Shown here: positions 47,057-57,396 of the stretch, one piece after another
Numbering within the stretch: the stretch's first letter is position 1
Layout of the letters: the number at the start of each line of letters is the position of its first letter
Assembly (NCBI RefSeq): GCF_900111325.1
Contig: NZ_FOGW01000004.1
Location: 124,001-188,000, forward strand
Direction: 5' to 3'
Length of the DNA: 64,000 nt
DNA from: Lachnobacterium bovis
Lineage (GTDB): Bacteria > Bacillota > Clostridia > Lachnospirales > Lachnospiraceae
The notes under the pieces: generated by a model
Told to the model about the DNA's origin: nothing
The model's database searches: none
The model's input: only the letters and a program-made list of their open reading frames with translations
Program-made: the position numbers and the translations under genes

Positions 47057-47156
47057 ATATATTTTAAAAAAGTTTAAGTCATTATTTATATCACGATTTT
47101 TACTATCCAAACACTAGTAATTTCAAACGCAATCTTCAATATTTATTTTTCAAAAA

Positions 47157-49055
47157 TTAGCTTGCAACGATAACTTCTGTACCTTTTTCAACTGCTCCTA
47201 ATTTTTTAACTTCAAAGTTATTATACTGATCGCTGTTTGTAACTAATACAGCTACTGTTGGATTATATCCTGCTGATTTAATTGTGTTAGGATTAAAACG
47301 GATTAATTCCTGCCCTTTTTTAACACTTTCACCATTTTTAACTAATGCTTCGAAACCTTCACCATTCATTTTAACAGTGTCAACACCGATGTGCATTAAT
47401 AATTCAATATTTTTAGGTCCAACCATTGCTACTGCATGTTTTGTATCCTGTACATCTACAACCTGACCATCACATGGTGCAACTAATACACCTTCTGAAG
47501 GAATGATACCAACACCATTTCCTAAAACTCCTGATGCAAATGTCTGATCTGGGATGTTTTCTCTAGCTACCACTTCACCTGTTACTGGTGCTTCGATAAC
47601 TGCTTCTGCCATTTCTACTGCTACTGGAACTGGCTGTGTTTTGTTTCCATCTTCTTCTGCTACTTGTTCTTTATCTTCTCTCCAGAATGTCATTGTTCCT
47701 ACGAAAGCAATACCACCTGAGATTGCTAACATAATTGTATATAATAATGGTTTGTTAATTGTTAAGTATCCTGGGATACCTGTTACACCGTAAGCTGTTG
47801 CTCCTAATCCAACGATTGAACCGAATGCTGATGCACAAGCACCACCAACCATAGCGCAAACGAATGGAGTCATTAATCTTAAGTTAACACCGAAAATAGC
47901 TGGTTCTGTAATACCAAGTGAAGCTGATGCTGATGCTGGTACTGCAAGAGATTTTCTCTTTTTGCTAATTGTTTTGAAACCTACTGCAAGACATGCACCA
48001 AACTGTGCGAAGTTTGCAGCTGATGCGATTGGCATCCAAATATTTAAGTGTTCTTTACTAGCAAGTAAACCTGCTTCAATTACGTTGTACATATGATGTA
48101 AGCCCATTACTACTGTTACTGGGTAGAATAATCCGGCGATGAATGCACCAATACCGAATTTTAATTTAATTACTTCTTTGATACCTTCTAATAATAATGA
48201 TTCTGCTGTTGAGAATACTGGTCCAATAAACATAAATGTAATCAATGCTGTTGAAAGTACTGTTACAAGTGGAACGATAAATAAGTCTAACATTTCAGGT
48301 ACGATTTCATGTAATTTTTTCTCAATTTTACTCATTAAGTAAATAGCGATAACTACTGGAATAACGTGTCCTTGATAACCAAGTTTATTAATCTGTCCTA
48401 AGTAATAACCATTTGTTATACGAACTTTACCAAATAAATACCAATGTCCGTATCCCTCTGCTGCATTCCAACCATTTACTAAGTTAGGATGGATCATTAA
48501 TAAACCAACTACACCACCAAGGAAAATATTTCCACCAAATACTCTAGCTGCTGATACAGCAATGATAACTGGTAAGAATACGAATGCTGTGTTTGCTACC
48601 ATATCTAAGAACTCAAACCATGGTGATCCTGCGAAATGTAAAGCTTCGATCTTAGCTAAAGCTTCTACAAGTCCCATCATTAAACCTGAAGCAACGATTG
48701 CTGGTAAGATAGGTACGAATACGTCACCTAAAGTTTTAATCATTCTCTTGAAAATTGGCTGTTTCTGAGCTGCTGCTGCTTTAACATCATCTTTTGTTGC
48801 TGCAGACATTCCACTCAATGAAAGGAACTCATCATATACTTTGTTAACTGTTCCTGTTCCGATGATGATCTGTAATTGACCACTATTTTCAAATACGCCC
48901 TTAACACCATCAATATTTTCTAATACTCTGACATCTACATTACTGTTATCTACAGTAACAAGTCTTAATCTTGTAGCACAGTGTGCTGCACTTACTAGGT
49001 TTTCTCTTCCGCCAACTGCTGTTAAAATTTCACTGGCACATTTTCTGTAATCCAT
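47157..49055 (-). CDS. Sucrose-type PTS transporter, fused EIIBCA
   Basis: A 632-residue sugar permease that phosphorylates its substrate on entry. EIIB comes first with the phospho-Cys in AAHCATRLRLV (about residue 26). EIIC (about 105-455) has ten or so helices and the segments GWNAAEGYGHWYLFG and LGITEPAIFGVN. EIIA is last (about 495-630) with the phospho-His in LLMHIGVDTVKM. The EIIC sequence is closest to the sucrose/trehalose group. No sucrose-6-phosphate hydrolase gene is in the window, so that specificity is a guess. GAGGAGG precedes the ATG. Confidence 0.9.
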   Translation of the reverse strand: MDYRKCASEILTAVGGRENLVSAAHCATRLRLVTVDNSNVDVRVLENIDGVKGVFENSGQLQIIIGTGTVNKVYDEFLSLSGMSAATKDDVKAAAAQKQPIFKRMIKTLGDVFVPILPAIVASGLMMGLVEALAKIEALHFAGSPWFEFLDMVANTAFVFLPVIIAVSAARVFGGNIFLGGVVGLLMIHPNLVNGWNAAEGYGHWYLFGKVRITNGYYLGQINKLGYQGHVIPVVIAIYLMSKIEKKLHEIVPEMLDLFIVPLVTVLSTALITFMFIGPVFSTAESLLLEGIKEVIKLKFGIGAFIAGLFYPVTVVMGLHHMYNVIEAGLLASKEHLNIWMPIASAANFAQFGACLAVGFKTISKKRKSLAVPASASASLGITEPAIFGVNLRLMTPFVCAMVGGACASAFGSIVGLGATAYGVTGIPGYLTINKPLLYTIMLAISGGIAFVGTMTFWREDKEQVAEEDGNKTQPVPVAVEMAEAVIEAPVTGEVVARENIPDQTFASGVLGNGVGIIPSEGVLVAPCDGQVVDVQDTKHAVAMVGPKNIELLMHIGVDTVKMNGEGFEALVKNGESVKKGQELIRFNPNTIKSAGYNPTVAVLVTNSDQYNNFEVKKLGAVEKGTEVIVAS

Positions 49056-49125
49056 TGTCCTAGCCTCCTCTTTCTTTCCTCTTTGTTTTGTTTTTTTATT
49101 TTTTTAATTTCACGTCTTACTCGTG

Positions 49126-49139
49126 TGAAACCGTTTTCA
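49126..49139. promoter_or_regulatory. LacI-type operator / cre-like site, proximal
   Basis: TGAAACCGTTTTCA, a near-palindrome centred on CG. It lies just downstream of the PTS promoter -10, where binding would block transcription. It also satisfies the CcpA cre consensus, so LacI-type and CcpA control cannot be separated here. Confidence 0.7.
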
Positions 49140-49151
49140 TTTGATATACTT

Positions 49152-49179
49152 ATTATAGCATGTTTATAATTTGTGTAAA
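49152..49179 (-). promoter_or_regulatory. Promoter of the PTS gene
   Basis: On the minus strand TTTACA (49174-49179), a 16-base spacer, then TATAAT (49152-49157). Operators flank it at 49126-49139 and 49225-49238. Confidence 0.75.
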
Positions 49180-49224
49180 TTGACATATGTTCCAATATTA
49201 AAACCTGTTTTTTGTGCATATTTA

Positions 49225-49238
49225 TGAAACCGTTTACA
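49225..49238. promoter_or_regulatory. LacI-type operator / cre-like site, distal
   Basis: TGAAACCGTTTACA, 99 bases from the proximal site and about 80 upstream of the predicted start. The pair could allow DNA looping. The remaining upstream DNA (49239-49398) shows no gene or clear site. Confidence 0.65.
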
Positions 49239-49398
49239 CACTGATTTTAGGGCATTTGTAGACTTTTATAACATGTAATTATAGTGTGTCTGAAATTAGT
49301 TTCATTTTATTTATAGTATATATCATTTTGGCGAAAATTTTATGATTTAGTGTGAAATTGTATGAAATGTATTTCAGTTTTACTCAATTCAAATACAA

Positions 49399-49477
49399 AA
49401 AGGTATCGTGCAATATGTTCAAAAGTACTAACCTTAATTTAGTAAATTTGCTAGTTGGAAATATTGACGATACCTTT
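49399..49477. terminator. Long-loop terminator downstream of the ArsC/Spx-like gene
   Basis: AAAGGTATCG and CGATACCTTT pair over ten bases, with further partial pairing inside. The minus strand continues TTTTTG. It starts 33 bases after the stop at 49511. Confidence 0.65.
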
Positions 49478-49510
49478 ATCTATTTTGTCTAATTATTTCT
49501 TGTTTATTTA

Positions 49511-49861
49511 TTACTCTAGTGCTTGTTCCCACTCAGGTTCTTTAAAACCAACTAATACCTTATCATCCTCTACAAGAAGTGGTCTTTTTACCAGCATACC
49601 GTTCGTTGATAATAATTTTAGTTGTTCCTCTTCTGTCATTGTTTTTAATTTATCCTTCAATTGCATTTCTTTATATGCATTTCCGCTTGTATTAAAAAAG
49701 CGTTTTAATGGTAATCCACTTTTTGGGTACCAATTACTTAATTCATCATATGTAGGATTTTCTTCTACAATATGTCTTGTTGTATATTCAATACCTTTTT
49801 CATCAAGCCATTTAAGGGCCTTTTTACAGGTTGTACATCTTGGATAACATAAAACTAACAT
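49511..49861 (-). CDS. ArsC/Spx-family thioredoxin-like protein
   Basis: A 116-residue protein starting MLVLCYPRCTTCKKALKWL, with a CXXC-type motif (CTTC) and the family segments KGIEYTTRHIVEENPTYDEL, FNTSGNAYKEMQLKD and MLVKRPLLVEDDKVLVGF. It belongs to the ArsC/YffB/Spx group. The R-P before LL fits thioredoxin-fold reductases, but arsenate reduction is not proven and an Spx-like role is possible. The ATG at 49861 follows AGGGGG and is preferred to an in-frame start 20 codons upstream. Confidence 0.85.
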   Translation of the reverse strand: MLVLCYPRCTTCKKALKWLDEKGIEYTTRHIVEENPTYDELSNWYPKSGLPLKRFFNTSGNAYKEMQLKDKLKTMTEEEQLKLLSTNGMLVKRPLLVEDDKVLVGFKEPEWEQALE

Positions 49862-49963
49862 CCTTATCCCCCTTTTTATCAAAAAATTTTTGTATTTACA
49901 TTCTTTTAAACACACATACATTTAAATACACATTCTTTTCATGCGCATACTTTTATCTATTTT

Positions 49964-50476
49964 TTACATATATGTAACTGTTTCACTTAATGGTTTTCTA
50001 TCTTCATGATTTGGTAATGGCTTAAATCCGTCTTCTTTATAACCTAAGTCCATAATCATTAGAATTTCCTCGTTATCAGGAAGCCCTAACTCCTTAGCTA
50101 ATTCTGATGGATTAAAAAAATTCACCCAACAACTGTCAATTCCTTCATTTGCTGCTGCTAAAATCATATGTGTAGCCACAATTGTAGCATCTTCAACGCC
50201 TGAAGTTTTCTCTGATTCAGGATACGTAAATACATTATTTTTATCAAATGCTACAACAACACAAACTGGTGCCCCATAACGACAAGGTGTTGCTTTATCA
50301 ATTTTTGCGAGAGATTCTGGTGTCTCAACAACATAAATTTTTTGTTCTTGAAGATTTTTAGCTGTTGGTGCTAGTCTACCTGCTTCAAGAATAGCCGTTA
50401 ATTTTTCTTTTTCTACTTCCTTTGCTGAAAATTTCTTGCATGAATATCTGTTTTTTACCACTTCAAAAAATTCCAT
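49964..50476 (-). CDS. Nitroreductase-family flavoprotein
   Basis: A 170-residue FMN-dependent oxidoreductase. FFEVVKNRYSCKKFSAKEVEKEKL is the typical start with the FMN-binding Arg/Ser pattern, followed by AGRLAPTAKNLQEQKIYVV, and MDLGYKEDGFKPLPNH near the end. Substrate unknown. It follows pdxR by 39 bases on the same strand and may be co-transcribed with it. Confidence 0.9.
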   Translation of the reverse strand: MEFFEVVKNRYSCKKFSAKEVEKEKLTAILEAGRLAPTAKNLQEQKIYVVETPESLAKIDKATPCRYGAPVCVVVAFDKNNVFTYPESEKTSGVEDATIVATHMILAAANEGIDSCWVNFFNPSELAKELGLPDNEEILMIMDLGYKEDGFKPLPNHEDRKPLSETVTYM

Positions 50477-50515
50477 AAATATCCCTCCATTTTTTTATTG
50501 TAAATTCTACATTTT

Positions 50516-51919
50516 TTATCTCTCTTTTTCTATTATAGCATTTATTATCTCAATTACCTTTTTTATTTTTTGTTCATTTATATTAGAATAATTTATGATA
50601 AATAAATGCTCTTTTTTTTCATTATCTGTAAAATAATAATCTGACAGAGACAATATTTTTATATCATTTTCAAGTAACTTTTCTTTCAACTGACTATCCT
50701 TAATTTTTGTATCAATTTTGAGCAAAAAATGTAAACCTGAACAATTGTCCCTAACACTAAATTTTCCACTTACATTTAAGTCATTTATTATATTAATTAT
50801 CTTTTGTCTTTGGCGTGCATAATATAGTCTCATTCTATTAATATGTTTTTCAAAATACCCTTTTTCTATAAATTCTGCTAGTGTATATTGTTCGAAATTA
50901 GATACTGTGCATGAATAAAATGACATCTTTTCATAGTATAAATTTGCCAACTGAACCGGCAAAACCATATAGCTTATCCTAATAGTTGGTGATAAGGATT
51001 TTGAAAATGTATTCATATATATTACCTTTTCGCAAGCATCTATTGAAAATAATGTTGGAAGAGGTTTTCCTTTAACACGGAATTCACTATCATAATCATC
51101 TTCTATAATATACCTGTTTTCTTTATCATTTGCCCATGCTAAAAGCTCATATCTTCTACTTGCTGGCATTATTACCCCTGTTGGAAAATGATGATTTGGA
51201 CATAAATGAACTATATCAGCTTTTGAATCATTAAGATTATCTATGGTTAACCCCATTTCATCTATCTTAACATAACGACACTTTAATCCTTTTTGATTAT
51301 AAATTTTTTTTAATTTTTTATATCCTGGATTTTCAATCGCATATACTTTATTTTTTCCTAGTAATTCCACTATAATTCCATATAAAAATTCTGTACCTGC
51401 TCCTACTACTATCTGATTTGGATCAACTAACATTCCTCGAAATGACTGTAAATGTTTTGCTATAGCCTTTCTCAGCGAATATACACCATTAACTTCAGAT
51501 ATAGTCATTAATTCTTTTTTCTTTTCAGCCATAACTGACCTTAAAATTCTATTCCAAACAGAAAATGGAAAATTATCCGAATTAATACTGTTATCCGACA
51601 AATCAATGCTATATTTTTTTTCATTATTCACTTTAATTTTATATTCAAGTACAACATTCTTAGGTTTTTTAGTAATTTGTTCAATATGAGCAACGTAATA
51701 TCCTTTTTTAGGAATTGTATAAATATAACCTTCACTTATTAATTGGTCATAAGCATTTTGAATCGTTATGGTACTAATTCCGTTATTTCTTGCAAAAGTT
51801 CTTTTAGATGGCAGTTTTTCATTCTCTTTTAGTTTTCCGTCTAAAATATCTTTTTTCAAGCATTTATAAATGTATAAATATAATGGTTCTTTTTTATTTT
51901 CGAAATCGTATGTTATCAT
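50516..51919 (-). CDS. pdxR: MocR-type transcription regulator, PdxR-like
   Basis: A 467-residue GntR-aminotransferase fusion. A winged helix (about 10-80; ENEKLPSKRTFARNNGISTITIQNAYDQL) is followed by a type I aminotransferase fold, with the PLP Lys in NTFSKSLSPTIRISY. Such PdxR regulators sense PLP and control pdxST. It is divergent from pdxS across a 199-base gap that holds a palindrome, which strongly supports this role. Confidence 0.88.
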   Translation of the reverse strand: MITYDFENKKEPLYLYIYKCLKKDILDGKLKENEKLPSKRTFARNNGISTITIQNAYDQLISEGYIYTIPKKGYYVAHIEQITKKPKNVVLEYKIKVNNEKKYSIDLSDNSINSDNFPFSVWNRILRSVMAEKKKELMTISEVNGVYSLRKAIAKHLQSFRGMLVDPNQIVVGAGTEFLYGIIVELLGKNKVYAIENPGYKKLKKIYNQKGLKCRYVKIDEMGLTIDNLNDSKADIVHLCPNHHFPTGVIMPASRRYELLAWANDKENRYIIEDDYDSEFRVKGKPLPTLFSIDACEKVIYMNTFSKSLSPTIRISYMVLPVQLANLYYEKMSFYSCTVSNFEQYTLAEFIEKGYFEKHINRMRLYYARQRQKIINIINDLNVSGKFSVRDNCSGLHFLLKIDTKIKDSQLKEKLLENDIKILSLSDYYFTDNEKKEHLFIINYSNINEQKIKKVIEIINAIIEKER

Positions 51920-51975
51920 TTTATCCCCTTTTGTACTAAATTCTTTTAAAACTGGACTTTTTTATTTTTATTTTT

Positions 51976-51995
51976 TGGATATTTTATTGTATCCA
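51976..51995. promoter_or_regulatory. Candidate PdxR operator
   Basis: TGGATA-N8-TATCCA, a perfect six-base-arm dyad between pdxR and pdxS, with a further CTGGA half-site 22 bases to the left (51954-51958). It is a plausible PdxR binding region. Confidence 0.45.
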
Positions 51996-52118
51996 GATTT
52001 ATTATATTATTTTTTCATCTTAATTAAAATACAAAATAATTATCACATTTTATTTTTAGAAAAATTAGTAGAAAGGAAAGAGTTGTAAATTTTTAATTAC
52101 AACTCTTAGGTAATTGAA

Positions 52119-52994
52119 ATGAATAATACTAGGTATGAATTAAACAAAGGATTAGCACAGATGTTAAAAGGCGGAGTTATAATGGATGTCACAACTCCTG
52201 AGCAGGCACAAATTGCACAAAAAGCTGGCGCTGCTGCCGTCATGGCGCTTGAAAAAATTCCAGCTGACATACGTGCAGCAAAAGGTGTCGCTCGAATGAG
52301 TGATCCCAAAATGATAAAAGAAATTCAAAATGCTGTAACAATACCTGTAATGGCCAAATGCCGAATTGGACACTTTGTAGAAGCACAAATTCTAGAAGCT
52401 ATTGAAATAGATTATATCGATGAATCAGAAGTTTTAACTCCAGCTGATAACATTTACCATATTGATAAAACAAAATTTAAAGTTCCGTTTGTTTGTGGTG
52501 CTAGAGATTTAGGTGAAGCTCTTCGTCGTATTAATGAAGGTGCTTCTATGATTAGAACAAAAGGTGAACCCGGTACTGGTGATGTAATTCAAGCAGTTAC
52601 ACATTTAAGAAAAATCAATTCAGAAATTCGACGAATACATTCTATGACAAGCGCTGAATTATTTGAAGTTGCAAAAAATTTAAGTGTTCCATATGATTTG
52701 GTTTTATACGTACACAAACATCAACAATTACCCGTTGTAAATTTTGCAGCTGGTGGTGTTGCTACTCCTGCGGATGCTGCGCTTATGATGCAACTTGGTG
52801 CTCAAGGTGTATTTGTCGGTTCCGGAATTTTTAAATCAGGCGATCCTTTCAAACGTGCTAGTGCAATTGTTTCAGCCGTTACAAACTATAATGATCCTAA
52901 ATTAATTGCGAGATTATCAGAAGATCTTGGAGAAGCAATGGTCGGAATTAACTCTGAAGAAATTGAAATAATAATGGAAAAGAGAGGTCGATAA
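52119..52994 (+). CDS. pdxS: Pyridoxal 5'-phosphate synthase, lyase subunit
   Basis: PdxS makes PLP directly from ribose 5-phosphate, glyceraldehyde 3-phosphate and ammonia. The 291-residue TIM barrel shows [16 protein letters not shown] with the substrate-binding Asp, [13 protein letters not shown] with the catalytic Lys, [12 protein letters not shown] and [16 protein letters not shown]. The glutaminase partner PdxT starts three bases after its stop. Confidence 0.97.
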   Translation: MNNTRYELNKGLAQMLKGGVIMDVTTPEQAQIAQKAGAAAVMALEKIPADIRAAKGVARMSDPKMIKEIQNAVTIPVMAKCRIGHFVEAQILEAIEIDYIDESEVLTPADNIYHIDKTKFKVPFVCGARDLGEALRRINEGASMIRTKGEPGTGDVIQAVTHLRKINSEIRRIHSMTSAELFEVAKNLSVPYDLVLYVHKHQQLPVVNFAAGGVATPADAALMMQLGAQGVFVGSGIFKSGDPFKRASAIVSAVTNYNDPKLIARLSEDLGEAMVGINSEEIEIIMEKRGR

Positions 52995-52997
52995 ATT

Positions 52998-53585
52998 ATG
53001 GTTATAGGTATACTTGCGCTTCAAGGCGCTTTTATAGAACACAAAAAAGTACTTGATTCACTTAATGTAGATAGTATAAAAATCCGCCAACCTAAAGATC
53101 TTGATAATATCGATGGCATTATTCTTCCTGGCGGTGAAAGTACTGTTCAAGGACTTTTATTAAAAAAATTTCATTTATTTGAACCATTAAAAGAAAAAAT
53201 CAAAAATGGTCTACCGGTTTTTGCAACCTGTGCTGGAATTATTCTTCTTGCAAGTGAAATCGAAGGCGAGTCTTCTTACCTTGCTACTCTTCCTATTAGT
53301 GTAAAAAGAAATGCCTATGGTCGACAACTTGGAAGTTTTATTGCTAAAAAAAATTTCCAAGACCAACATAATTTTCCACTTATATTTATTCGGGCACCAT
53401 ACATAACTAAAATTCATGATGATGTCAATGTTTTACTAGATAATAATGATTCTCCAGTTGCTGTTTTATATCACAACCAACTAGCGATGACATTTCATCC
53501 AGAACTATCAAATAACAATTACTTTCATAAATATTTTATTGAAAAAATAGTTCAAAATAAATCGCATTTATACGCAAATATGTAG
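52998..53585 (+). CDS. pdxT: Pyridoxal 5'-phosphate synthase, glutaminase subunit
   Basis: PdxT releases ammonia from glutamine and channels it to PdxS. A 195-residue class I amidotransferase: IGILALQGAFIEHK, ILPGGESTVQG, the nucleophile in VFATCAGIILLA, and the His/Glu pair in LAMTFHPELSNN. It is tightly linked to pdxS in a two-gene operon. Confidence 0.96.
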   Translation: MVIGILALQGAFIEHKKVLDSLNVDSIKIRQPKDLDNIDGIILPGGESTVQGLLLKKFHLFEPLKEKIKNGLPVFATCAGIILLASEIEGESSYLATLPISVKRNAYGRQLGSFIAKKNFQDQHNFPLIFIRAPYITKIHDDVNVLLDNNDSPVAVLYHNQLAMTFHPELSNNNYFHKYFIEKIVQNKSHLYANM

Positions 53586-53814
53586 GGAATTCATTATAAA
53601 TTCTTTTATTAAAATTTTATCCTTCTTTTATATTTTTTGCAAAATAACAATTTTCAATTTTTTTATTGTATATAATTTATTGAACTAAAAAACATACGAT
53701 ACACATACTATAGAGTCTTGTTATATTATTGCAAAATAAACGACCATCGATGATTACTTTTTTATCGATAGCAACATAAAAAATATAACATAACAAAAGA
53801 AGGAGGAATTTTTT

Positions 53815-55857
53815 TTGAAAAGTGAAAAAGCTCTTAACACACAAAAACTAAAACCAACGAACAAAACAATTAGTGGAAAATTGTTACGCCGACTTGTTCC
53901 TCTAATCGTTTTCTCAATAGCCGTTATTATTTTGATTTTAACACTAAACGCACGCTCTATAATTTTAGATTCTGCTGAAGATAGATTAATCCAAGAGACC
54001 GTTGCTCATTCATATGAATTTGGAAACGAAATTTCAGCATTTACAGCTAAAATTGATTCTATGGCTTTAACCTTAGAACAGCGAGAATTTAAAGACGATG
54101 ATGATTTGTTTAAATTCCTTGAAAATTCCAAATCCTTTAGCAAGAATGCTCCAAATGGTATTTATCTCGGTTTAGACAATGGTGATTTCATTGACTTATC
54201 CGGCTGGAAACCAGATTCAGATTATGTTCTTGCTGATAGGCCATGGTATAAAGATGGTATACAGCATAAAACTTTTTCAATGGGTGTACCTTACCTTGAC
54301 TCAGTAACTAATAGCTTAGTAGTACCTATCGCAAGAAGTATTACTCTAAAAGATGGTCGAACCGGAGTTGCTGCAACTGATTTATCTTTAGATGAAATTA
54401 CTGAAGCAGTATCTAAATTAAAACCTATGGGAACAGGTTCAACCATACTTTTAAACAATGATATGATTATCTCTTATCAAGGTTCTAGTAAAGATAAAAA
54501 ATACAACGGAACTAGTGTTGATGAACACAAGGATGATAAACTTTTAACTACAGTTTATGACACTTGTAAATCTAATCCTTCGGATGTAAAAAAAATGTCT
54601 GTAAAAAATAAAACTTATTATGTTTATTCTACTAAAATCGTTGGAACAAATTGGAGCTTAGTTTCATACGTAGATGAAAGCGATGTTATTGCTGAACTTA
54701 ATCACTTTATTATGATTTGTTGGATAATTACAGTTGTCATGGTAATTATCATAATTTTAGTTATCCTATTTGTTATGAATTCTATTGTAACTAAACCAGT
54801 ACAACATCTTACAAATGCCATTATTAGTATCACTAATAAAGATTTTACAACCATTATTGAAGATCATGGAAATGATGAAATCGGTGTAATGAATCATAAT
54901 ATGCGTAAGTTTATTACTCATATGCATTCAACATTAAGCACTATGAAGAGCGTTACTGATCAACTTTCTTCAGAAGCCGATACTAGTCGTTCTGAATCAA
55001 CTAGTATGTACGATGAAGCAAGTGAACAATCACTTTCAATGAATCAAATCAGAGATACGATGGAAAGTATGTCACAAGCAGTAACTGAACTTTCTAGTGA
55101 TGCAACGAATTTAGCTTCAAAAGTTAACACTATCACTAATCAAGGAAATGAGACAAATTCGGTTATGAGTGAACTTGTAGAAATTGCAAGTGATGGACAA
55201 AATGACATGAAGATTGTTAACGAAAGCATGGATGAAATATCAAAATCTATGACTGAGGTTAATGATGCAGTAATTCACGTAGATGAATCTGCTAAACAAA
55301 TAACTAATATTATCGAAATGATTAATTCCATTGCCAGTCAGACGAATCTGTTATCTTTAAACGCTTCTATAGAAGCTGCTAGAGCTGGCGAAGCCGGAAA
55401 AGGATTCGCTGTCGTTGCTGATGAAATTGGTAAACTTGCAAACGATAGCGCCAATGCTACGACTGAAATAGCCTCTATCATTGGTGATATTGCAACCCAG
55501 ATTTCTTCTCTATCAAAGAAATCGACAGAAAATGTATCTGCAATCAAAAAGAGTACTGAATCAGTAGAGATTGCTGAAAAAACATTTGAAAAGATATTTA
55601 ACAATCTAGAATCAACAGGAACAATAGTTAAAGATATGATTAGTGCAATTAATGATGTTAACGATATAGCAAACAATCTTGCTTCTATTTCCGAAGAACA
55701 AGCTGCAAGTTCCCAGGAAGTAACCTCTGCACTTGATAAACTCGCTGATAGTGCTTCAAATGTATCTGAAGCTAGTTTGAAAGTTAAAGATAGTGCTGTG
55801 ATTGTTTCTGATGGTGCAAATACAATTAGTGAATCCGTTAATACTTTCAAGCTTTAA
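53815..55857 (+). CDS. Methyl-accepting chemotaxis protein with a Cache-type sensor
   Basis: A 680-residue transmembrane chemoreceptor. A first helix (about 27-50) and a second (about 295-320) enclose a Cache-like extracellular domain ([41 protein letters not shown]). A HAMP region and the cytoplasmic signalling domain follow, with the hairpin tip region [22 protein letters not shown]. It should signal to CheA. The start is TTG at 53815, after AAGGAGG. The ligand is unknown. The 229-base upstream gap shows no gene; a TATAAT lies near 53665. Confidence 0.94.
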   Translation: MKSEKALNTQKLKPTNKTISGKLLRRLVPLIVFSIAVIILILTLNARSIILDSAEDRLIQETVAHSYEFGNEISAFTAKIDSMALTLEQREFKDDDDLFKFLENSKSFSKNAPNGIYLGLDNGDFIDLSGWKPDSDYVLADRPWYKDGIQHKTFSMGVPYLDSVTNSLVVPIARSITLKDGRTGVAATDLSLDEITEAVSKLKPMGTGSTILLNNDMIISYQGSSKDKKYNGTSVDEHKDDKLLTTVYDTCKSNPSDVKKMSVKNKTYYVYSTKIVGTNWSLVSYVDESDVIAELNHFIMICWIITVVMVIIIILVILFVMNSIVTKPVQHLTNAIISITNKDFTTIIEDHGNDEIGVMNHNMRKFITHMHSTLSTMKSVTDQLSSEADTSRSESTSMYDEASEQSLSMNQIRDTMESMSQAVTELSSDATNLASKVNTITNQGNETNSVMSELVEIASDGQNDMKIVNESMDEISKSMTEVNDAVIHVDESAKQITNIIEMINSIASQTNLLSLNASIEAARAGEAGKGFAVVADEIGKLANDSANATTEIASIIGDIATQISSLSKKSTENVSAIKKSTESVEIAEKTFEKIFNNLESTGTIVKDMISAINDVNDIANNLASISEEQAASSQEVTSALDKLADSASNVSEASLKVKDSAVIVSDGANTISESVNTFKL

Positions 55858-55901
55858 GATTATATATAATATCCCTCTTTAGTTTATAAAATACATAATT
55901 T

Positions 55902-55943
55902 ATCCCTCCTTACTAGATAATTTAACTTCTAGTAAGGAGGGAT
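55902..55943. terminator. Bidirectional terminator after the chemoreceptor
   Basis: ATCCCTCCTTACTAGA and TCTAGTAAGGAGGGAT form a perfect 16-pair stem with a 10-base loop, between convergent genes. The arms include CCTCCTT and AAGGAGG. Confidence 0.85.
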
Positions 55944-55967
55944 GTTTGATATTTTTATACGTTTTAA

Positions 55968-57185
55968 CTAAACATCATTAAAAACTTTCTTTTCCTTTAG
56001 CTGTCTTTTATTTTCATACATCTTCTTATCTGCTCTTTCAAAAACTGCCTGATAATCATCATCTTTCTCTACAATATATTCATCCATTCCCCATGCTACA
56101 ACTACTCCATTTATTTCCGTATTGTTCATTACCATTCTTGAAAATGTCTTAGTTAAGTATTCTCTATTTAAGTAATCGCGTCCTTGTAATACTGCAACGA
56201 ACTCATCTCCACCTACTCTAAATATTGGACTATGAGCAAATACATTACAAATTAATTTACAACCATCTTTTATATATTTATCTCCGCAATCATGTCCTAG
56301 CTCATCGTTTATCTTCTTTAAATTATTTAAATCAAATACTATGACTGCAAATTGCAAACCTTCTTTATTTTCTATACGTTTATTAAGTACTTTCTCGTAT
56401 TCAAAATACGAATGTTTACTATGAACTCCGGTAAGTGCATCAACAAAAGCTATTTTTCTAGTTTTTTCCAATTCCTCATATTGCTTTTTTTCATGTTCTA
56501 ATAATCTTTTTAATCTCCTATTACTTTCTTTTTTTTCATCCTCTAAAACAAATGAATGCAATAAACTAGTTCCAATTGTATAACCTATAGTCGAAAGTGG
56601 TAATTTATCTACATAAAATTGCATCACCCCAAACACTGTAAGCAATAGGCCAACGCCTCCAACTACACGAAACCTGTAATTATTTTTTTGCTTTCTAGAA
56701 ACATAAAATGCCAACATACTAGAACTAAAATACAAAACAACCTCAATTGTTACCAAAACATTCCTCATTACCTTCGGAACATAAACACCATCTAATGTAA
56801 ACTTAAAAAATATTGGATGGAAGAAATTAACAATCAACAATATTATTGTAACTATAGCTGCTAAAGCACCAGACTTCATTATTATTGTGCCAATTTTATC
56901 TTCTGTTTTCAAATAAATAACTACGTACCTTGTCCATAGATATAAAACTGTTGACAATGTAATAAAATAAAGCACTGTATCTATATAACAAAGTGCTACT
57001 AGATGATATTCATACAGCACCCCCCACATTGTGTCTGTTATTAAAAAAACAACAACTGCACACAAATAGTGTCTATATGGGCCAACATCTTCTAATATTT
57101 CAAAATAATCGTCTTTAACAAACACATCATAATTACAAATAACTATCAAAATAATTGTCAATAACGCATAACTAGAATAATACAT
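55968..57185 (-). CDS. Membrane-bound diguanylate cyclase
   Basis: A 405-residue protein with about six N-terminal membrane helices (to about residue 215), a short coiled linker and a GGDEF domain starting VDALTGVHSKHSYFEYEKV. The signature is intact (FRVGGDEFVAVL, GGDEF at 325-329), as is NDELGHDCGDKYI. It should make c-di-GMP. No RxxD inhibitory site is seen before the loop. The sensor part is unlike named families. It faces the chemoreceptor across a shared terminator. Confidence 0.9.
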   Translation of the reverse strand: MYYSSYALLTIILIVICNYDVFVKDDYFEILEDVGPYRHYLCAVVVFLITDTMWGVLYEYHLVALCYIDTVLYFITLSTVLYLWTRYVVIYLKTEDKIGTIIMKSGALAAIVTIILLIVNFFHPIFFKFTLDGVYVPKVMRNVLVTIEVVLYFSSSMLAFYVSRKQKNNYRFRVVGGVGLLLTVFGVMQFYVDKLPLSTIGYTIGTSLLHSFVLEDEKKESNRRLKRLLEHEKKQYEELEKTRKIAFVDALTGVHSKHSYFEYEKVLNKRIENKEGLQFAVIVFDLNNLKKINDELGHDCGDKYIKDGCKLICNVFAHSPIFRVGGDEFVAVLQGRDYLNREYLTKTFSRMVMNNTEINGVVVAWGMDEYIVEKDDDYQAVFERADKKMYENKRQLKEKKVFNDV

Positions 57186-57205
57186 TTTCTTCCTCCATTT
57201 TAGGT

Positions 57206-57383
57206 TTACTTTGTCAGCAACTGGTTTGTCTTTTCTACCATTTCACCTATTCTACCAGCTTGTGATGCAACTTCTTCTGTATTGTAAGCATTGCTTTCTG
57301 CCATTTGTCTGATTGAAACAAATTGTCTATTCTACTCTCTTATACTTTTCGGCAATATTCTGATTAATATCAACTGTTCTCAT
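57206..57383 (-). pseudogene. Decayed C-terminal fragment of a methyl-accepting chemotaxis protein
   Basis: Two adjacent pieces in different frames resemble the end of a chemoreceptor. One frame gives RTVDINQNIAEKY before a stop. A second gives FVSIRQMAESNAYNTEEVAS, then QAGRIGEMVEKTNQLLTK and a stop at 57206-57208. In intact receptors such segments are continuous (VDIN-x-IA followed by NI-x-x-I-x-x-MAE). No signalling hairpin or sensor remains. It lies between the diguanylate cyclase and the DUF3737 gene. Confidence 0.65.
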
Positions 57384-57396
57384 AAATTTGGTTGAT

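Noticed and set aside
49022..49219. 65-codon frame over the PTS promoter
   Set aside because: It overlaps the promoter, both the -10 and -35 boxes and an operator, and has a basic, low-complexity product.
53740..53790. Hairpin ATCGAT...ATCGAT before the chemoreceptor as a possible c-di-GMP riboswitch
   Set aside because: None of the conserved GEMM aptamer core sequence is present; it is only a short AT-rich hairpin.
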